The notes: generated by a model from the letters alone, not told the origin. DNA of 64,000 nucleotides from Bacteroidales bacterium M3 (GCA_001689445.1 LUJN01000038.1:8855-72854); one strand, 5' to 3'; positions 25,826 through 35,552 are shown, numbered from the stretch's first letter. Numbers and translations are program-made.

Positions 25826-25867
25826 ATGACGCGACAGCCCCGCAACAAGCCGTCGCGTCATTTTTTT
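25826..25867 (+). terminator. Terminator after the small protein
   Basis: A perfect 10-bp stem ATGACGCGAC / GTCGCGTCAT followed by a run of seven T. A second small hairpin (CCGCCC / GGGCGG) lies just upstream. Confidence 0.82.
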
Positions 25868-25880
25868 ATAGGGGCATCGC

Positions 25881-25910
25881 TTGTTTTTTGGGAAATGTTT
25901 CATATCTTTG
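25881..25910 (+). promoter_or_regulatory. Promoter of lplA
   Basis: TTG, 19-base spacer and a perfect TATCTTTG ending 44 bases before the lplA start. It immediately follows the preceding terminator and may serve the whole lplA-gcv-lpd run. Confidence 0.6.
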
Positions 25911-25954
25911 GAAACCAATCGGATTGCTATATACCTTGAAAAGACCGGCGAATT

Positions 25955-26929
25955 ATGAAGTATGTTTCATTGCCCGATGACACCAACCGCAAACTCCCGT
26001 TCTATCTGATGATGGAGGAGTTTATTGCCCGGGAATTCCCCTTGGAAAAGGAGATGTTCTTCATGTGGCAGGTTGACCCGACAGTCATCTTCGGGCGCAA
26101 CCAGATGTTTGAGACCGAGGTCAACATCCCCTACTGCAAGGAGCATGGTATACAGATGTATCGCCGCAAGAGTGGCGGTGGATGTGTCTATGCCGACCGA
26201 AACAACATCATGTTCTCCTACGTAACGGCCTCCGACGACGTCTCACGCACATTCTCTATCTACACTTCACGCATCGTGGAGATGTTGCGCTCCCTCGGCA
26301 TTGACGCCAACGCCAACTCCCGCAATGACATCCACATCGGCGACCGTAAGGTCTCTGGAAACGCATTCTACCATATCCCGGGACGCAGTATCGTGCACGG
26401 CACGATGCTCTATGACGTGGACCATGACACTATGGAGCATGTCATCACCCCGTCCGACACCAAACTTACCTCCAAGGGGGTCAAGTCGGTGCGTGACCAC
26501 GTGACGACCATACGCGACCACTGCGACATCTCGCTTGAGGGGTTCAAGGACCATGCACGAAGATTCCTGTGTGACGGGGAACTGCAGCTCGATATTGCCG
26601 ACACCGGGAGCATCGACATAATGTCGCGCCACTACTTCGACGAGATATGGATTCACGGCAACAATCCCCGGGGCATCGTCCACCACACATCGCGTGTCGA
26701 GGGGGTCGGCGAGTTTCAGGTGTACCTTGCTGTCGACAAAGGCATCATCAAGACCCTCGACGTGCGTGGCGACTTCTTCCTGCTGGGCGACATAGACGCC
26801 TTGCTTCTATGGCGGCTGTGGGGCGTTCCTTACGACCGGGAGAGCGCCGCCGAGGCAGTCAAGGAGGTGGAGATGGACGCCATCATCCCGGGCCTTACCC
26901 GTGAGCAATTCGTCGACATGCTGTTCTGA
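25955..26929 (+). CDS. lplA: Lipoate-protein ligase A
   Basis: A 324-residue cytoplasmic enzyme that activates lipoate with ATP and attaches it to a lysine of lipoyl domains. It has the BPL/LplA core: RRKSGGGCVYAD (residues about 70-81), DRKVSGNAFYH and HGTMLYDVD, and a C-terminal accessory domain. It opens a same-strand run with the glycine cleavage genes, so GcvH is its likely main target; no lipA/lipB is in view, so salvage of free lipoate would be used. Confidence 0.93.
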   Translation: MKYVSLPDDTNRKLPFYLMMEEFIAREFPLEKEMFFMWQVDPTVIFGRNQMFETEVNIPYCKEHGIQMYRRKSGGGCVYADRNNIMFSYVTASDDVSRTFSIYTSRIVEMLRSLGIDANANSRNDIHIGDRKVSGNAFYHIPGRSIVHGTMLYDVDHDTMEHVITPSDTKLTSKGVKSVRDHVTTIRDHCDISLEGFKDHARRFLCDGELQLDIADTGSIDIMSRHYFDEIWIHGNNPRGIVHHTSRVEGVGEFQVYLAVDKGIIKTLDVRGDFFLLGDIDALLLWRLWGVPYDRESAAEAVKEVEMDAIIPGLTREQFVDMLF

Positions 26930-27012
26930 CCGCCAGGCAATCCCATCCTCCGGGTGCCGGCACAGATAAAATACAAGACCGTTAACCTTCAACCTTACAT
27001 ATACCAATACCA

Positions 27013-28107
27013 ATGGATGAAAACAAAAAAACATGCCTCCATGACCGTCATGTGTCTCTCGGGGCGCAGATGAGCCCCTTCGGAGGATTCGACATGCCGA
27101 TACAGTACAAGGGCATCGTCGAGGAGCATAACGCCGTGCGCACGGGCTGCGGCATATTTGACGTCTCCCACATGGGGGAAGTGTCGGTCACGGGACCCGA
27201 CGCTGAACGCTACGTCTCCCATATCTTCACCAACGACATCGCAGGCGCACCCGCAGGCAAGATATTCTACGGAATGATGCTCTACCCCGACGGCGGCACG
27301 GTCGACGACCTGCTCGTCTACAAGCGTGGCGACAACGACTTCTACCTCGTCATCAACGCTGCCAATATCGACAAGGACCTGCAATGGATACGCGACAACG
27401 CGGCAGGATATGATGTCACGATACTCGACCTGAGCGACATCACGGGCGAGATAGCCGTACAGGGACCCGCATCGGAAGCCGCCATGCGCGACATCACGGG
27501 CATAGACTTAGCCGACCTCGGATTCTATACATTCCGCGAGGTGACGCTGCTCGGCTCTCCGGCCATCGTGAGCCGCACGGGCTACACGGGCGAGGACGGG
27601 TTTGAGATATATGCCCCACACGAGGTGACGGCCCAATTATGGGACCGGTTTGTCGGGACAGGAAAGGCAGAGCCGTGCGGTCTCGGATGCCGCGACACCC
27701 TGCGTTTTGAGGTAGGGCTGCCACTCTACGGCGACGAGCTGTCGCCGGATATTTCACCCGTTGAGGCCGGCCTCGGCATATTTGTCAAGACCGACGGGCG
27801 CGACTTCATCGGCCGCGATGCCGTCGCCGCACAGAAGGAGAGCGGCCCGCGACGCAAGATAGTGGGCCTTGAGCTGCACGACCGTGCCATCCCCCGCCAC
27901 GGATATGAGGTGGTCGACGGGGATAAGGTCGTGGGGCATGTCACCACCGGCTATCGCGGCATATCGGTCGACAAGAGCATAGCCATGGCGCTTGTCGACG
28001 CCGCATGCGCCACCCAAGGCAAGGAACTCGGCGTGCGCATACGCCGCAAGACCTTCCCCGCAACGGTTGTCCCCAAGAAATTCTACCGCAAAAGCTACAA
28101 GAAATAA
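27013..28107 (+). CDS. gcvT: Glycine cleavage system T protein (aminomethyltransferase)
   Basis: A 364-residue enzyme that transfers the methylene group of the aminomethyl-lipoyl arm of GcvH to tetrahydrofolate and releases ammonia. Clear family motifs: FGGFDMPIQY, GIFDVSHMGEV, RTGYTGEDGFEIY, RDTLRFEVGLPLYGDEL and the C-terminal GHVTTGYRG. Followed 45 bases later by gcvH. No glycine riboswitch-like structure is visible upstream. Confidence 0.97.
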   Translation: MDENKKTCLHDRHVSLGAQMSPFGGFDMPIQYKGIVEEHNAVRTGCGIFDVSHMGEVSVTGPDAERYVSHIFTNDIAGAPAGKIFYGMMLYPDGGTVDDLLVYKRGDNDFYLVINAANIDKDLQWIRDNAAGYDVTILDLSDITGEIAVQGPASEAAMRDITGIDLADLGFYTFREVTLLGSPAIVSRTGYTGEDGFEIYAPHEVTAQLWDRFVGTGKAEPCGLGCRDTLRFEVGLPLYGDELSPDISPVEAGLGIFVKTDGRDFIGRDAVAAQKESGPRRKIVGLELHDRAIPRHGYEVVDGDKVVGHVTTGYRGISVDKSIAMALVDAACATQGKELGVRIRRKTFPATVVPKKFYRKSYKK

Positions 28108-28152
28108 CCATTTACACTAACATAACAAGAACCAACATAACACGCTAACACC

Positions 28153-28530
28153 ATGAGCAAGATTTATTATTCCCCCACACACGAGTATATAAAAGTAGAC
28201 GGCAACACAGGATATATCGGCATCACCGACTTTGCCCAGCACCAACTTGGCAACGTGGTATACGTTGACCTCCCCGAGCAGGGGGACGACCTGACTGCCG
28301 GAGAGGAATTTGGTGCCGTCGAGAGTGTCAAGGCCGCCAGCGACCTCATCTCGCCCGTGAGCGGAGCCGTCCTCGACATCAACGAGGAACTTATCGACAA
28401 CCCACGCCTCATCAACGAGGACGCGATGAACTGTTGGATAGTAAAGGTGGAACTTACCGACCTGTCGGAACTCGACAACCTGCTTGACGAGGCGGCCTAT
28501 AAAGCCCTGTGTGACAGCGGTAAGCATTGA
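28153..28530 (+). CDS. gcvH: Glycine cleavage system H protein
   Basis: A 125-residue lipoyl carrier that shuttles the aminomethyl group between the P, T and L proteins. The lipoylated Lys60 sits in VESVKAASD, as expected, and the fold-typical HEYI and GITDFAQ-LGNVVYVDLP strands precede it. Length is normal. LplA, encoded at the head of the run, probably attaches lipoate to Lys60. Confidence 0.97.
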   Translation: MSKIYYSPTHEYIKVDGNTGYIGITDFAQHQLGNVVYVDLPEQGDDLTAGEEFGAVESVKAASDLISPVSGAVLDINEELIDNPRLINEDAMNCWIVKVELTDLSELDNLLDEAAYKALCDSGKH

Positions 28531-28574
28531 TACCGCATCACCACGTCCCATCACCATCAAATGACCTTATCGCC

Positions 28575-29894
28575 ATGAACCATCGTTATTTTCCTCACAC
28601 GCAGGAGGATATCTCGGACATGCTCGCCCGATGCGGCGTTGCGTCGCTCGACGACCTGTATGCCGATGTGCCCTCCGACCTGAAGCTCAACCGCGACTAT
28701 AACCTACCGACGGGAATGAGTGAAAAGGAGGTGCGCGACTTCTTCGACCGCGCAGGACGCCGCAACCGCCGTCTCACATGCTTTGCGGGCGCGGGATTCT
28801 ATGACCGATATTCCCCCGCCGCCGCACAGTCCATCGTGTCGCGGTCGGAGTTTCTCACCGCGTATACTCCCTACCAGCCGGAGGTGTCACAGGGCACGCT
28901 CCAGTACATCTTCGAGTACCAGAGCCTGATGTCGTCACTGACAGGGCTGCCGATATCCAACGCCTCGATGTATGACGGCGCGACCGCCACAGCCGAGGCC
29001 GCGATGATGGCCGTCGCCGCCGGGCGCAAACGCCGCCGTATACTCGTCTCGGAGACTGTCAACCCTGCCACTCGCCGCGTCGTGGAGACCTACGCCCGCT
29101 ATCACGGCATAACGATAGAGACCATCAAGGCTGAGGATGGCGTGACATCCCGCAGCGACTTCGAGGAGAAGGTCGCCGCTCCCGACGTCGCCGGCGTGAT
29201 AGTGGCGTCACCCAACTATTACGGGATACTTGAAGACTACACCGACTGGGCCGACACCTGCCATGCCAACAAGGCGTTGCTGATATTCAACTGCATAGCC
29301 GCCGACCTCGGCGTCATAAAGTCGCCCGGCGAATGGGGCGCCGACATTGCCGCCGGCGATGCCCAGTCGCTCGGCATACCCCTCAACTATGGAGGCCCGT
29401 ATCTCGGATTCCTCTGCTCCACCGAGGCATTGATGCGCAAGATGCCGGGGCGCATCGTCGGCGCGACCGTCGATGCCGATGGGCGACGCTCATTCGTACT
29501 CACCCTCCAGGCCCGCGAGCAGCATATACGCCGCGAGAAGGCCACAAGCAACATCTGCTCCAACCAGGGACTTATGGCACTATACGTCACCGTCTACCTG
29601 TCACTGACCGGGCCAAAGGGATTGCGGGAAATCAACGAGGCGTCCTACGCCGGCGCACACTATCTCGCCGACCGCCTCACGGCGACAGGCCGCGCGCGGC
29701 TCACCTACCCCGACCGCCCGTTCCTCAACGAGTTTGCCGTCACCCTCGACGCCAAGGCCGATGACGTGCTGGCCCGCGCCCTCGACCACGACATCCTCGC
29801 CGGAGTGAAACTCGACGAGCACACGCTGCTCATTGCCGTAACCGAGATGCAGACACGTGCCGAGATTGACAAATTAGTGGAAATAATCAAGTAG
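28575..29894 (+). CDS. gcvPA: Glycine dehydrogenase (decarboxylating) subunit 1
   Basis: The N-terminal half of the split P protein, 439 residues from the ATG beginning MNHRYFPHTQEDI; a longer frame overlapping gcvH is unlikely because the family begins with this YxPxTxxDxxxML pattern. Motifs FAGAGFYDRY, YTPYQPEVSQGTLQYIFEYQ, SLTGLPISNASMYDGATA and RREKATSNICSNQGL are present. With GcvPB it decarboxylates glycine using PLP. Confidence 0.96.
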   Translation: MNHRYFPHTQEDISDMLARCGVASLDDLYADVPSDLKLNRDYNLPTGMSEKEVRDFFDRAGRRNRRLTCFAGAGFYDRYSPAAAQSIVSRSEFLTAYTPYQPEVSQGTLQYIFEYQSLMSSLTGLPISNASMYDGATATAEAAMMAVAAGRKRRRILVSETVNPATRRVVETYARYHGITIETIKAEDGVTSRSDFEEKVAAPDVAGVIVASPNYYGILEDYTDWADTCHANKALLIFNCIAADLGVIKSPGEWGADIAAGDAQSLGIPLNYGGPYLGFLCSTEALMRKMPGRIVGATVDADGRRSFVLTLQAREQHIRREKATSNICSNQGLMALYVTVYLSLTGPKGLREINEASYAGAHYLADRLTATGRARLTYPDRPFLNEFAVTLDAKADDVLARALDHDILAGVKLDEHTLLIAVTEMQTRAEIDKLVEIIK

Positions 29895-29900
29895 ACACTT

Positions 29901-31373
29901 ATGAACCGAGAATTTTACGGACGCCTCATTCAGGAGCTTTCATGCCCCGGGCGTCGCGGCTACTCCATACCCGTCTCTGCTGCCGACGGCTCGCTCGACG
30001 AGTTGCCACACAACCTTCTGCGCCAGACGGCTCCCGAACTGCCCGAAGCCGATGAGCCGACAGTGATACGCCACTACACCAACATGAGCAACAACAATTT
30101 TGGCGTTGACACGGGATTTTACCCCCTCGGCTCATGCACGATGAAATACAACCCTAAAATCAACGAGGAGATAGCCTCACATCGCGACTTCTCCCGCCTC
30201 CATCCCCTCACCCCCGCCTCGGCGGCGCAAGGGGCACTTGAGGTGTACTATACCCTGCAGCAGTCGCTTGCCGAGATAACGGGAATGAGCGAGTTTACAC
30301 TCAACCCCTATGCCGGCGCACACGGCGAACTGACAGGGCTTATGGTGATACGCGCCTACCATGCCTCCCGTGGCGACACACGCCGCGACAAGGTGATTAT
30401 CCCCGACTCGGCCCACGGCACCAATCCCGCAAGCGCGGCTGTGGCGGGGCTGAAAGTGGTGGAGGTGAAGAGCCTGCCCGACGGCACGGTGGATGTCGAC
30501 TCCCTCGCAGCCGCTCTCGATGATACCGTGGCGGCAGTGATGATGACCAACCCAAACACGCTCGGCATCTTCGAGCGCAATATCCCCGTGATAGCACGCA
30601 TGGTGCATGAGGCGGGGGCACTCCTCTACTATGACGGGGCCAACCTCAACCCGCTGCTCGGCGTGGCACGTCCGGGCGACATGGGATTTGACGTGATGCA
30701 CGTCAACCTCCACAAGACATTCTCCACCCCCCACGGCGGAGGCGGCCCGGGCGCGGGACCGGTAGGAGTGCGTGCCGGGCTGGAGCCGTATCTCCCCGAC
30801 CCGCGCGTAGTGCGCCTCGACGACGGCAGATACGACGTGACAGGCGACAACCCCGATGCACTTGGGCAGATAACATCCACCCTCGGCAACTACAGCGTGC
30901 TGATGCGCGCACTGGGCTATATACTGTCGCTCGGACGTGACGGCCTGAAGATGGCGGGACGCCTCGCGACGCTCAACGCCAACTATGTCATGGAGTCGCT
31001 GTCGGGCGACTATCTGCTGCCAATAAAGGGGCTGTGCAAGCATGAGATGGTGTTTGACGGCCTCCGCGACAAGTCGACCGGGGTCACGACCCTGAATATC
31101 GCCAAGCGGCTGCTCGACTACGGCTTCCATGCCCCGACTGTCTACTTCCCCCTGCTGTTCCACGAGTCGCTGATGATAGAGCCTACAGAGACCGAGAGCC
31201 ACGAGACCCTCGACGAGTTCATAGCCATAATGCGCGACATCGCCCGCGAGGCCGCCAACGATCCCGAGACTGTCAAGACCGCACCCCACAACACCCCCGT
31301 GCGCCGTCCCGACGACACACAGGCCGCCCTCAACCCCATCGTGACGTTTGACAAGCTAAACCAACTGCGATGA
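29901..31373 (+). CDS. gcvPB: Glycine dehydrogenase (decarboxylating) subunit 2
   Basis: The C-terminal half of the split P protein, 490 residues, six bases after gcvPA. The PLP-binding lysine is in HVNLHKTFSTPHGGGGPG (about Lys272); GSCTMKYNPKIN near residue 75 and the AHGTNPASAA motif are typical. Forms a heterotetramer with GcvPA and passes the aminomethyl group to GcvH. Overlaps lpd by ATGA, implying translational coupling. Confidence 0.97.
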   Translation: MNREFYGRLIQELSCPGRRGYSIPVSAADGSLDELPHNLLRQTAPELPEADEPTVIRHYTNMSNNNFGVDTGFYPLGSCTMKYNPKINEEIASHRDFSRLHPLTPASAAQGALEVYYTLQQSLAEITGMSEFTLNPYAGAHGELTGLMVIRAYHASRGDTRRDKVIIPDSAHGTNPASAAVAGLKVVEVKSLPDGTVDVDSLAAALDDTVAAVMMTNPNTLGIFERNIPVIARMVHEAGALLYYDGANLNPLLGVARPGDMGFDVMHVNLHKTFSTPHGGGGPGAGPVGVRAGLEPYLPDPRVVRLDDGRYDVTGDNPDALGQITSTLGNYSVLMRALGYILSLGRDGLKMAGRLATLNANYVMESLSGDYLLPIKGLCKHEMVFDGLRDKSTGVTTLNIAKRLLDYGFHAPTVYFPLLFHESLMIEPTETESHETLDEFIAIMRDIAREAANDPETVKTAPHNTPVRRPDDTQAALNPIVTFDKLNQLR

Positions 31374-32722
31374 ACCATTACGACCTGATAATCATAGGTG
31401 CAGGCCCGGGAGGATACGAGACCGCCATCGCCGCCTCGGCTCTCGGACTGCATGTCACGCTGATAGAGCGCGACAGCCTCGGCGGCACGTGCCTCAACCG
31501 TGGCTGCATACCCACCAAGGCCCTTGCGCAGTGTGCCCGCGCCGTGACCGACATAGGGCGTAGCGGTGAGTTCGGCATCGACGTGCCGGCGTTCACCCCC
31601 TCGTTCCAACGTGCCATAGAGCGGAAAGACAGCATCGTGTCGTCCCTGCGCGACGGCATCCCGCAGTTGCTTGCTGGGGTCAATGTCGTCAAGGGTGAAG
31701 CCACGTTCAAGGACACCACGACGATAACGGTTGGCGATACGGAGTATACCGCGCCCCACATTATCGTAGCCACCGGGTCGTCGCCGGCGTCACTGCCTAT
31801 TACGGGAGCAGAGTATGCGGTATCGTCCGACTTTATCCTATCCATGACCTCCTTGCCCGACAGCATCGCCATTATCGGCGGAGGCGTCATAGGGATGGAA
31901 TTTGCCTCGATACTCAACGCCTACGGCGTGGAGGTCACCGTGATAGAATATTGCAAGGAGATACTGCCCACATTTGACCGCGACATATCCAAGCGACTAC
32001 GGCAACTGCTGTCACGCCAAGGCATACGGTTTGTCACCTCGGCGGCGGCAACCTCCATTGCCCCCGACGGGACAGTCAGCTATGAGGCAAAGGGCAAGCC
32101 GGTCAGTGTGACGGCAGAGATGGTCCTCATGGCGGTAGGCCGCAAGCCTGTCATCCCTACGGGTATCGACCGCCTGGGAGTGGAAATTACACGCCGTGGC
32201 ATAACGGTTGACGATAACATGTACACCGGCGTCGGAGGCATATATGCCATAGGCGACGTCAACGGACGGTGCCAGCTCGCCCATGCCGCCACGGCACAGG
32301 GACGCCGTGCACTCGCCCATCTGCTCGGCAGGGAGAGCGGCACGAGCCTCGACATTATCCCCTCTGCCGTCTACACGACCCCCGAATGTGCCATGGTGGG
32401 TCTCACGGGAGAGCAGTGTGATGCACAGGAAATCCCCCACTCCGACATAAAGGTCACATTGCGTGGCAACGGGCGTGCCATGACACTCGGCGAGACCGAT
32501 GGTCTTGTGAAACTGATATGCTCCGACCCCTTGGACCCGGGTCCACAAAGAATACTCGGATGCCATGTGATGGCACCTGAGGCCGACCTGCTTGTGCAGG
32601 AGGTCGCGGTAGCCATGACGGCAGGACTCTCCCCCGCACAGCTCGCCGACACCATCCATGCCCACCCCACCATCGCCGAGGCTATCCGCGATGTGGCGGC
32701 CATGGCAGGGAGGCTGCAATAA
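31370..32722 (+). CDS. lpdA: Dihydrolipoyl dehydrogenase
   Basis: A 450-residue FAD flavoenzyme that reoxidises the dihydrolipoyl arm of GcvH with NAD+. FAD motif GAGPGGYETAI, redox disulfide Cys41-Cys46 in GGTCLNRGCIPTK, NAD site IIGGGVIGMEFASI, and the C-terminal HAHPTIAEAI with the active-site His and Glu. Its start overlaps gcvPB, so this copy is dedicated to glycine cleavage and completes the system within one operon. Confidence 0.95.
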   Translation: MNHYDLIIIGAGPGGYETAIAASALGLHVTLIERDSLGGTCLNRGCIPTKALAQCARAVTDIGRSGEFGIDVPAFTPSFQRAIERKDSIVSSLRDGIPQLLAGVNVVKGEATFKDTTTITVGDTEYTAPHIIVATGSSPASLPITGAEYAVSSDFILSMTSLPDSIAIIGGGVIGMEFASILNAYGVEVTVIEYCKEILPTFDRDISKRLRQLLSRQGIRFVTSAAATSIAPDGTVSYEAKGKPVSVTAEMVLMAVGRKPVIPTGIDRLGVEITRRGITVDDNMYTGVGGIYAIGDVNGRCQLAHAATAQGRRALAHLLGRESGTSLDIIPSAVYTTPECAMVGLTGEQCDAQEIPHSDIKVTLRGNGRAMTLGETDGLVKLICSDPLDPGPQRILGCHVMAPEADLLVQEVAVAMTAGLSPAQLADTIHAHPTIAEAIRDVAAMAGRLQ

Positions 32723-32812
32723 ATAATAGGTCTAATAGGGCCAATGGGTCAAATAGGTCCCTTATAAAGCCTATTTGACCTATTGGACTTATGGCCTATT
32801 GTAGCCTATTTT
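32723..32812. repeat. CCTATTGGA-type degenerate repeat with a large hairpin
   Basis: A string of imperfect units like (A)TAGG(T/G)C(T/C)AAT. Within it a 17-base arm (32741-32757) is complementary to 32770-32786 with a single mismatch, around a 12-base loop. It begins directly after the lpd stop codon, so it may act as the operon terminator. A similar array follows purD. Confidence 0.6.
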
Positions 32813-32846
32813 GCAGTCTCCCGCTCTTTTTTGCCCCAATTTATGC

Positions 32847-32854
32847 TATCTTTG
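32847..32854 (+). promoter_or_regulatory. -7 element of the dNTPase gene
   Basis: A perfect TATCTTTG 17 bases before the chosen ATG. It lies inside the longer open frame and therefore supports the shorter start. Confidence 0.5.
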
Positions 32855-32871
32855 CGAGTGAATACGTTATT

Positions 32872-34224
32872 ATGGATATGGAGACAAGGATGCATTGGGA
32901 CAGGCTCATCTGCGACAAGCGTTTCGGGTTGGAGCATTATCACGACCCTAAGCGCGGTATGCGCAGTGACTTTCAGCGCGATTTTGACCGCCTCGTGTTC
33001 TCGTCGCCATTCCGGCGGCTCCAGAACAAGACGCAGGTGTTTCCGCTGCCGGGGAGCATATTCGTGCACAACCGTCTGACCCACTCGATGGAGGTAGCAA
33101 GCGTGGGACGCTCGCTTGCCTCAGAGGTGGCCCACGAGCTGCGCGGCAAGTATCAATCCGAACCATGGGCGGCAAAGTTCGACGCCATCGGCGAGATTGT
33201 CGGCGCGGCATGTCTCGCCCATGACCTCGGTAACCCGCCATTCGGCCATTCTGGCGAAAAAGCCATCTCCACGTTCTTTTCCGAGGGTGCCGGAGCGGTG
33301 TTGCAGGGACAGCTCTCCGACGCACAATGGAATGACCTCGTGCACTTTGAGGGAAACGCCAACGCATTCCGCCTGCTGACCCACCGCTTCAACGGGCGCC
33401 GTCCCGGAGGATTCGCGATGACCTATTCCACGCTTGCCTCGATAGTCAAATACCCGTTTGAGTCATCTCTGGCGGGCAACAAAAACAAGTTTGGCTTCTT
33501 CTCCTCCGAAAAGGAGGACTTCATCAAGGTAGCCACCGAACTGGGCATGTTGAGCCATCCGGGGCCCGACGGCGAGACCCGATTCTCCCGTCATCCGCTC
33601 GTCTATCTCGTCGAGGCGGCCGACGACATCTGCTATCAGGTGATGGACCTTGAGGACGCCCACAAGCTCCGCATCATCACCACCGCCGAAGTCACCGACC
33701 TGTTCAAGGGATTTTTTGAAGGGGAGCGGCTAAAGCGCATAGAGCATATCTTGTCGACTGTCGACGACCCCAACGAGAAAGTCGCCTACCTGCGGTCGTC
33801 GGTCATCGGCACGCTCGTAGGAGAATGTGCCCGCGCATTTGTCGTCCATGAGGAGGAGATACTCGCGGGACGCTTCAACCGACCGCTGCTTGAGGTCATC
33901 GCAACGCTCCCCCGCGAGGGCTACCGCCATTGCTCGGCTATGGCATGGGCCAAAATCTACCGCGCCGGCGACGTGGTGGACATCGAGTTGGCCGGTAACC
34001 GCATCATCACATTCCTGCTCGAAAAGCTGATACACGCCGTACGGTTTCCCGAACTGAACTACTCGGGGCTGCTGCTGTCAAAGGTGCCCAACCAGTATGA
34101 CGTGCGCGCATCCGACCTCTTCGGCAAGATACAGGCCGTGCTCGACCATGTGTCGGCCATGACCGACGTATATGCCCTCGACCTTTACCGCAAGCTCAAC
34201 GGACTGAGTCTACCCGCAGTATAA
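32872..34224 (+). CDS. dgt: Deoxyguanosinetriphosphate triphosphohydrolase-like protein (HD domain)
   Basis: A 450-residue cytoplasmic enzyme expected to cleave dNTPs into nucleoside and triphosphate. Family motifs: DFDRLVFSSPFRRLQNKTQVFP, HNRLTHSMEVASVGRS with the first metal-binding His, ACLAHDLGNPPFGHSGE with the HD pair, and YLVEAADDICYQVMDLEDAH. The start MDMETRMHWDRL is placed just after the promoter. Its exact dNTP preference cannot be read from sequence. Confidence 0.92.
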   Translation: MDMETRMHWDRLICDKRFGLEHYHDPKRGMRSDFQRDFDRLVFSSPFRRLQNKTQVFPLPGSIFVHNRLTHSMEVASVGRSLASEVAHELRGKYQSEPWAAKFDAIGEIVGAACLAHDLGNPPFGHSGEKAISTFFSEGAGAVLQGQLSDAQWNDLVHFEGNANAFRLLTHRFNGRRPGGFAMTYSTLASIVKYPFESSLAGNKNKFGFFSSEKEDFIKVATELGMLSHPGPDGETRFSRHPLVYLVEAADDICYQVMDLEDAHKLRIITTAEVTDLFKGFFEGERLKRIEHILSTVDDPNEKVAYLRSSVIGTLVGECARAFVVHEEEILAGRFNRPLLEVIATLPREGYRHCSAMAWAKIYRAGDVVDIELAGNRIITFLLEKLIHAVRFPELNYSGLLLSKVPNQYDVRASDLFGKIQAVLDHVSAMTDVYALDLYRKLNGLSLPAV

Positions 34225-34243
34225 CCCGATATCAAACCGACTT

Positions 34244-35509
34244 ATGAAATCAATATTCCACCATATCCTGATACTCGTCACCGTACTGATTGCCGCAATT
34301 CCCGCGATGGCATATACCGTTGACGAGATACCCAACGTCCACGTAGCCGACCGCACCCGCTACGTCACCAATCCCGACGGCATCATGTCGGCCGCTGCCC
34401 AGACCCGCGCCGACTCCATTATCGCCGGGATATGGCGGCAGACATCCGCAGAGGTTGTCGCCGTGATTGTCAACTCGATAGGCGATGATGATGCCACCGA
34501 CTTCGCCACGCGGCTCTATACAAAGTGGGGTATCGGAAAAGCCGACAACGACAACGGGCTGCTCGTGCTCGTCGTCAAGGACCAGCACAAGGTGGTGCTG
34601 CGCACAGGCTACGGCATGGAGGGGGTGATGCCCGACGCGCTGACAGCCCGCGTGTGGCGCAACTACATGATTCCGTCGTTTAGGAATGACGACTACGACC
34701 AGGGGATGATTGACGGACTGACCGAGATAAGCCGCATACTCACAGTGCCCGGCGTGTCGGAGGAACTGAAATCAAAATATGCCAACGACAGCCATGCCGG
34801 CAACGCTGGTGGCACGGATGAACTGTGGAAAATGTATGTCGCCTTCGCTCTTGCCATGACCGGATTTGCCCTCGTGATTCTCCTGTGGACACTCTTCTCC
34901 ACAAGACGACGCAGCGAGTACGACCGCTATCAGTCGCTGTCGCGGCTCAAGACCGCGCTTCTGGTACTGTCGTTCCTTGCGCTGGGGATGCCCTTGCTGC
35001 TCTATCTCTTCACGACATGGCGCATGAAGAGGCTACGCAACAAGCCCCATCGCTGCATGAACTGCGGCCATAAGATGCGCAAGCTCGACGAGGAGACCGA
35101 CAACCAATATCTAACCCCCGCACAGGACTTTGAGGAACGTATAAACTCGGTCGACTATGACGTGTGGCTCTGCCCGCAGTGCAACGCCACCGACATCCTC
35201 CCGTTTGTCAACAAGCAAAGCTCATACACCGTCTGCAAACAGTGCGGCGCACGGGCGTGCACCATGAGCGGCGACCATATCCTGCGTCAGGCGACCACTT
35301 CCCGCGAGGGGCAGGGAGTGAAAAACTTCACCTGCCGCCACTGCCACGCAGTCACATCCGTGCCCTACGTCATCCCCATACTCGCCGCCCCGATCATCAT
35401 CGGTGGAGGTGGCGGAGGACGCGGCGGTTTCGGAGGCGGCGGAGGCTTCTCCGGCGGCTCATTCGGCGGAGGTATGACGGGCGGGGGCGGCTCCACCGGC
35501 AGCTGGTAA
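34244..35509 (+). CDS. TPM-domain membrane protein with zinc ribbons and Gly-rich tail
   Basis: A 421-residue protein: signal peptide (residues 1-23), a TPM domain (about 30-180, with YVTNPDGIMS, GIGKADNDNGLLVLV and RTGYGMEG), two membrane segments (about 198-218 and 240-260), then two zinc-ribbon-like pairs (CMNCGH...CPQC and CKQC...CRHC) and a C terminus made almost only of Gly, Ser and Phe, ending GGGGSTGSW. This is the YgcG-like architecture; TPM proteins have been linked to membrane-protein and photosystem repair but this subtype has no settled role. The zinc ribbons are an addition worth noting. Confidence 0.88.
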   Translation: MKSIFHHILILVTVLIAAIPAMAYTVDEIPNVHVADRTRYVTNPDGIMSAAAQTRADSIIAGIWRQTSAEVVAVIVNSIGDDDATDFATRLYTKWGIGKADNDNGLLVLVVKDQHKVVLRTGYGMEGVMPDALTARVWRNYMIPSFRNDDYDQGMIDGLTEISRILTVPGVSEELKSKYANDSHAGNAGGTDELWKMYVAFALAMTGFALVILLWTLFSTRRRSEYDRYQSLSRLKTALLVLSFLALGMPLLLYLFTTWRMKRLRNKPHRCMNCGHKMRKLDEETDNQYLTPAQDFEERINSVDYDVWLCPQCNATDILPFVNKQSSYTVCKQCGARACTMSGDHILRQATTSREGQGVKNFTCRHCHAVTSVPYVIPILAAPIIIGGGGGGRGGFGGGGGFSGGSFGGGMTGGGGSTGSW

Positions 35510-35520
35510 AACCCGAAGTA

Positions 35521-35552
35521 TTTGTTTTATGTTATAATATTATCTATATTTG
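35521..35552 (+). promoter_or_regulatory. Promoter of mazEF
   Basis: TTTG, 20-base spacer, perfect TATATTTG; the mazE ATG is 31 bases further on. A half-site of the operator-like palindrome lies in the spacer. Confidence 0.58.

Noticed and set aside
26930..27012. Possible glycine riboswitch before gcvT
   Set aside because: The gap is only 83 bases and contains no tandem aptamer-like structure.
30177..31289. Long minus-strand frame across gcvPB
   Set aside because: The plus strand encodes an unmistakable GcvPB; the antisense translation has no recognisable fold.
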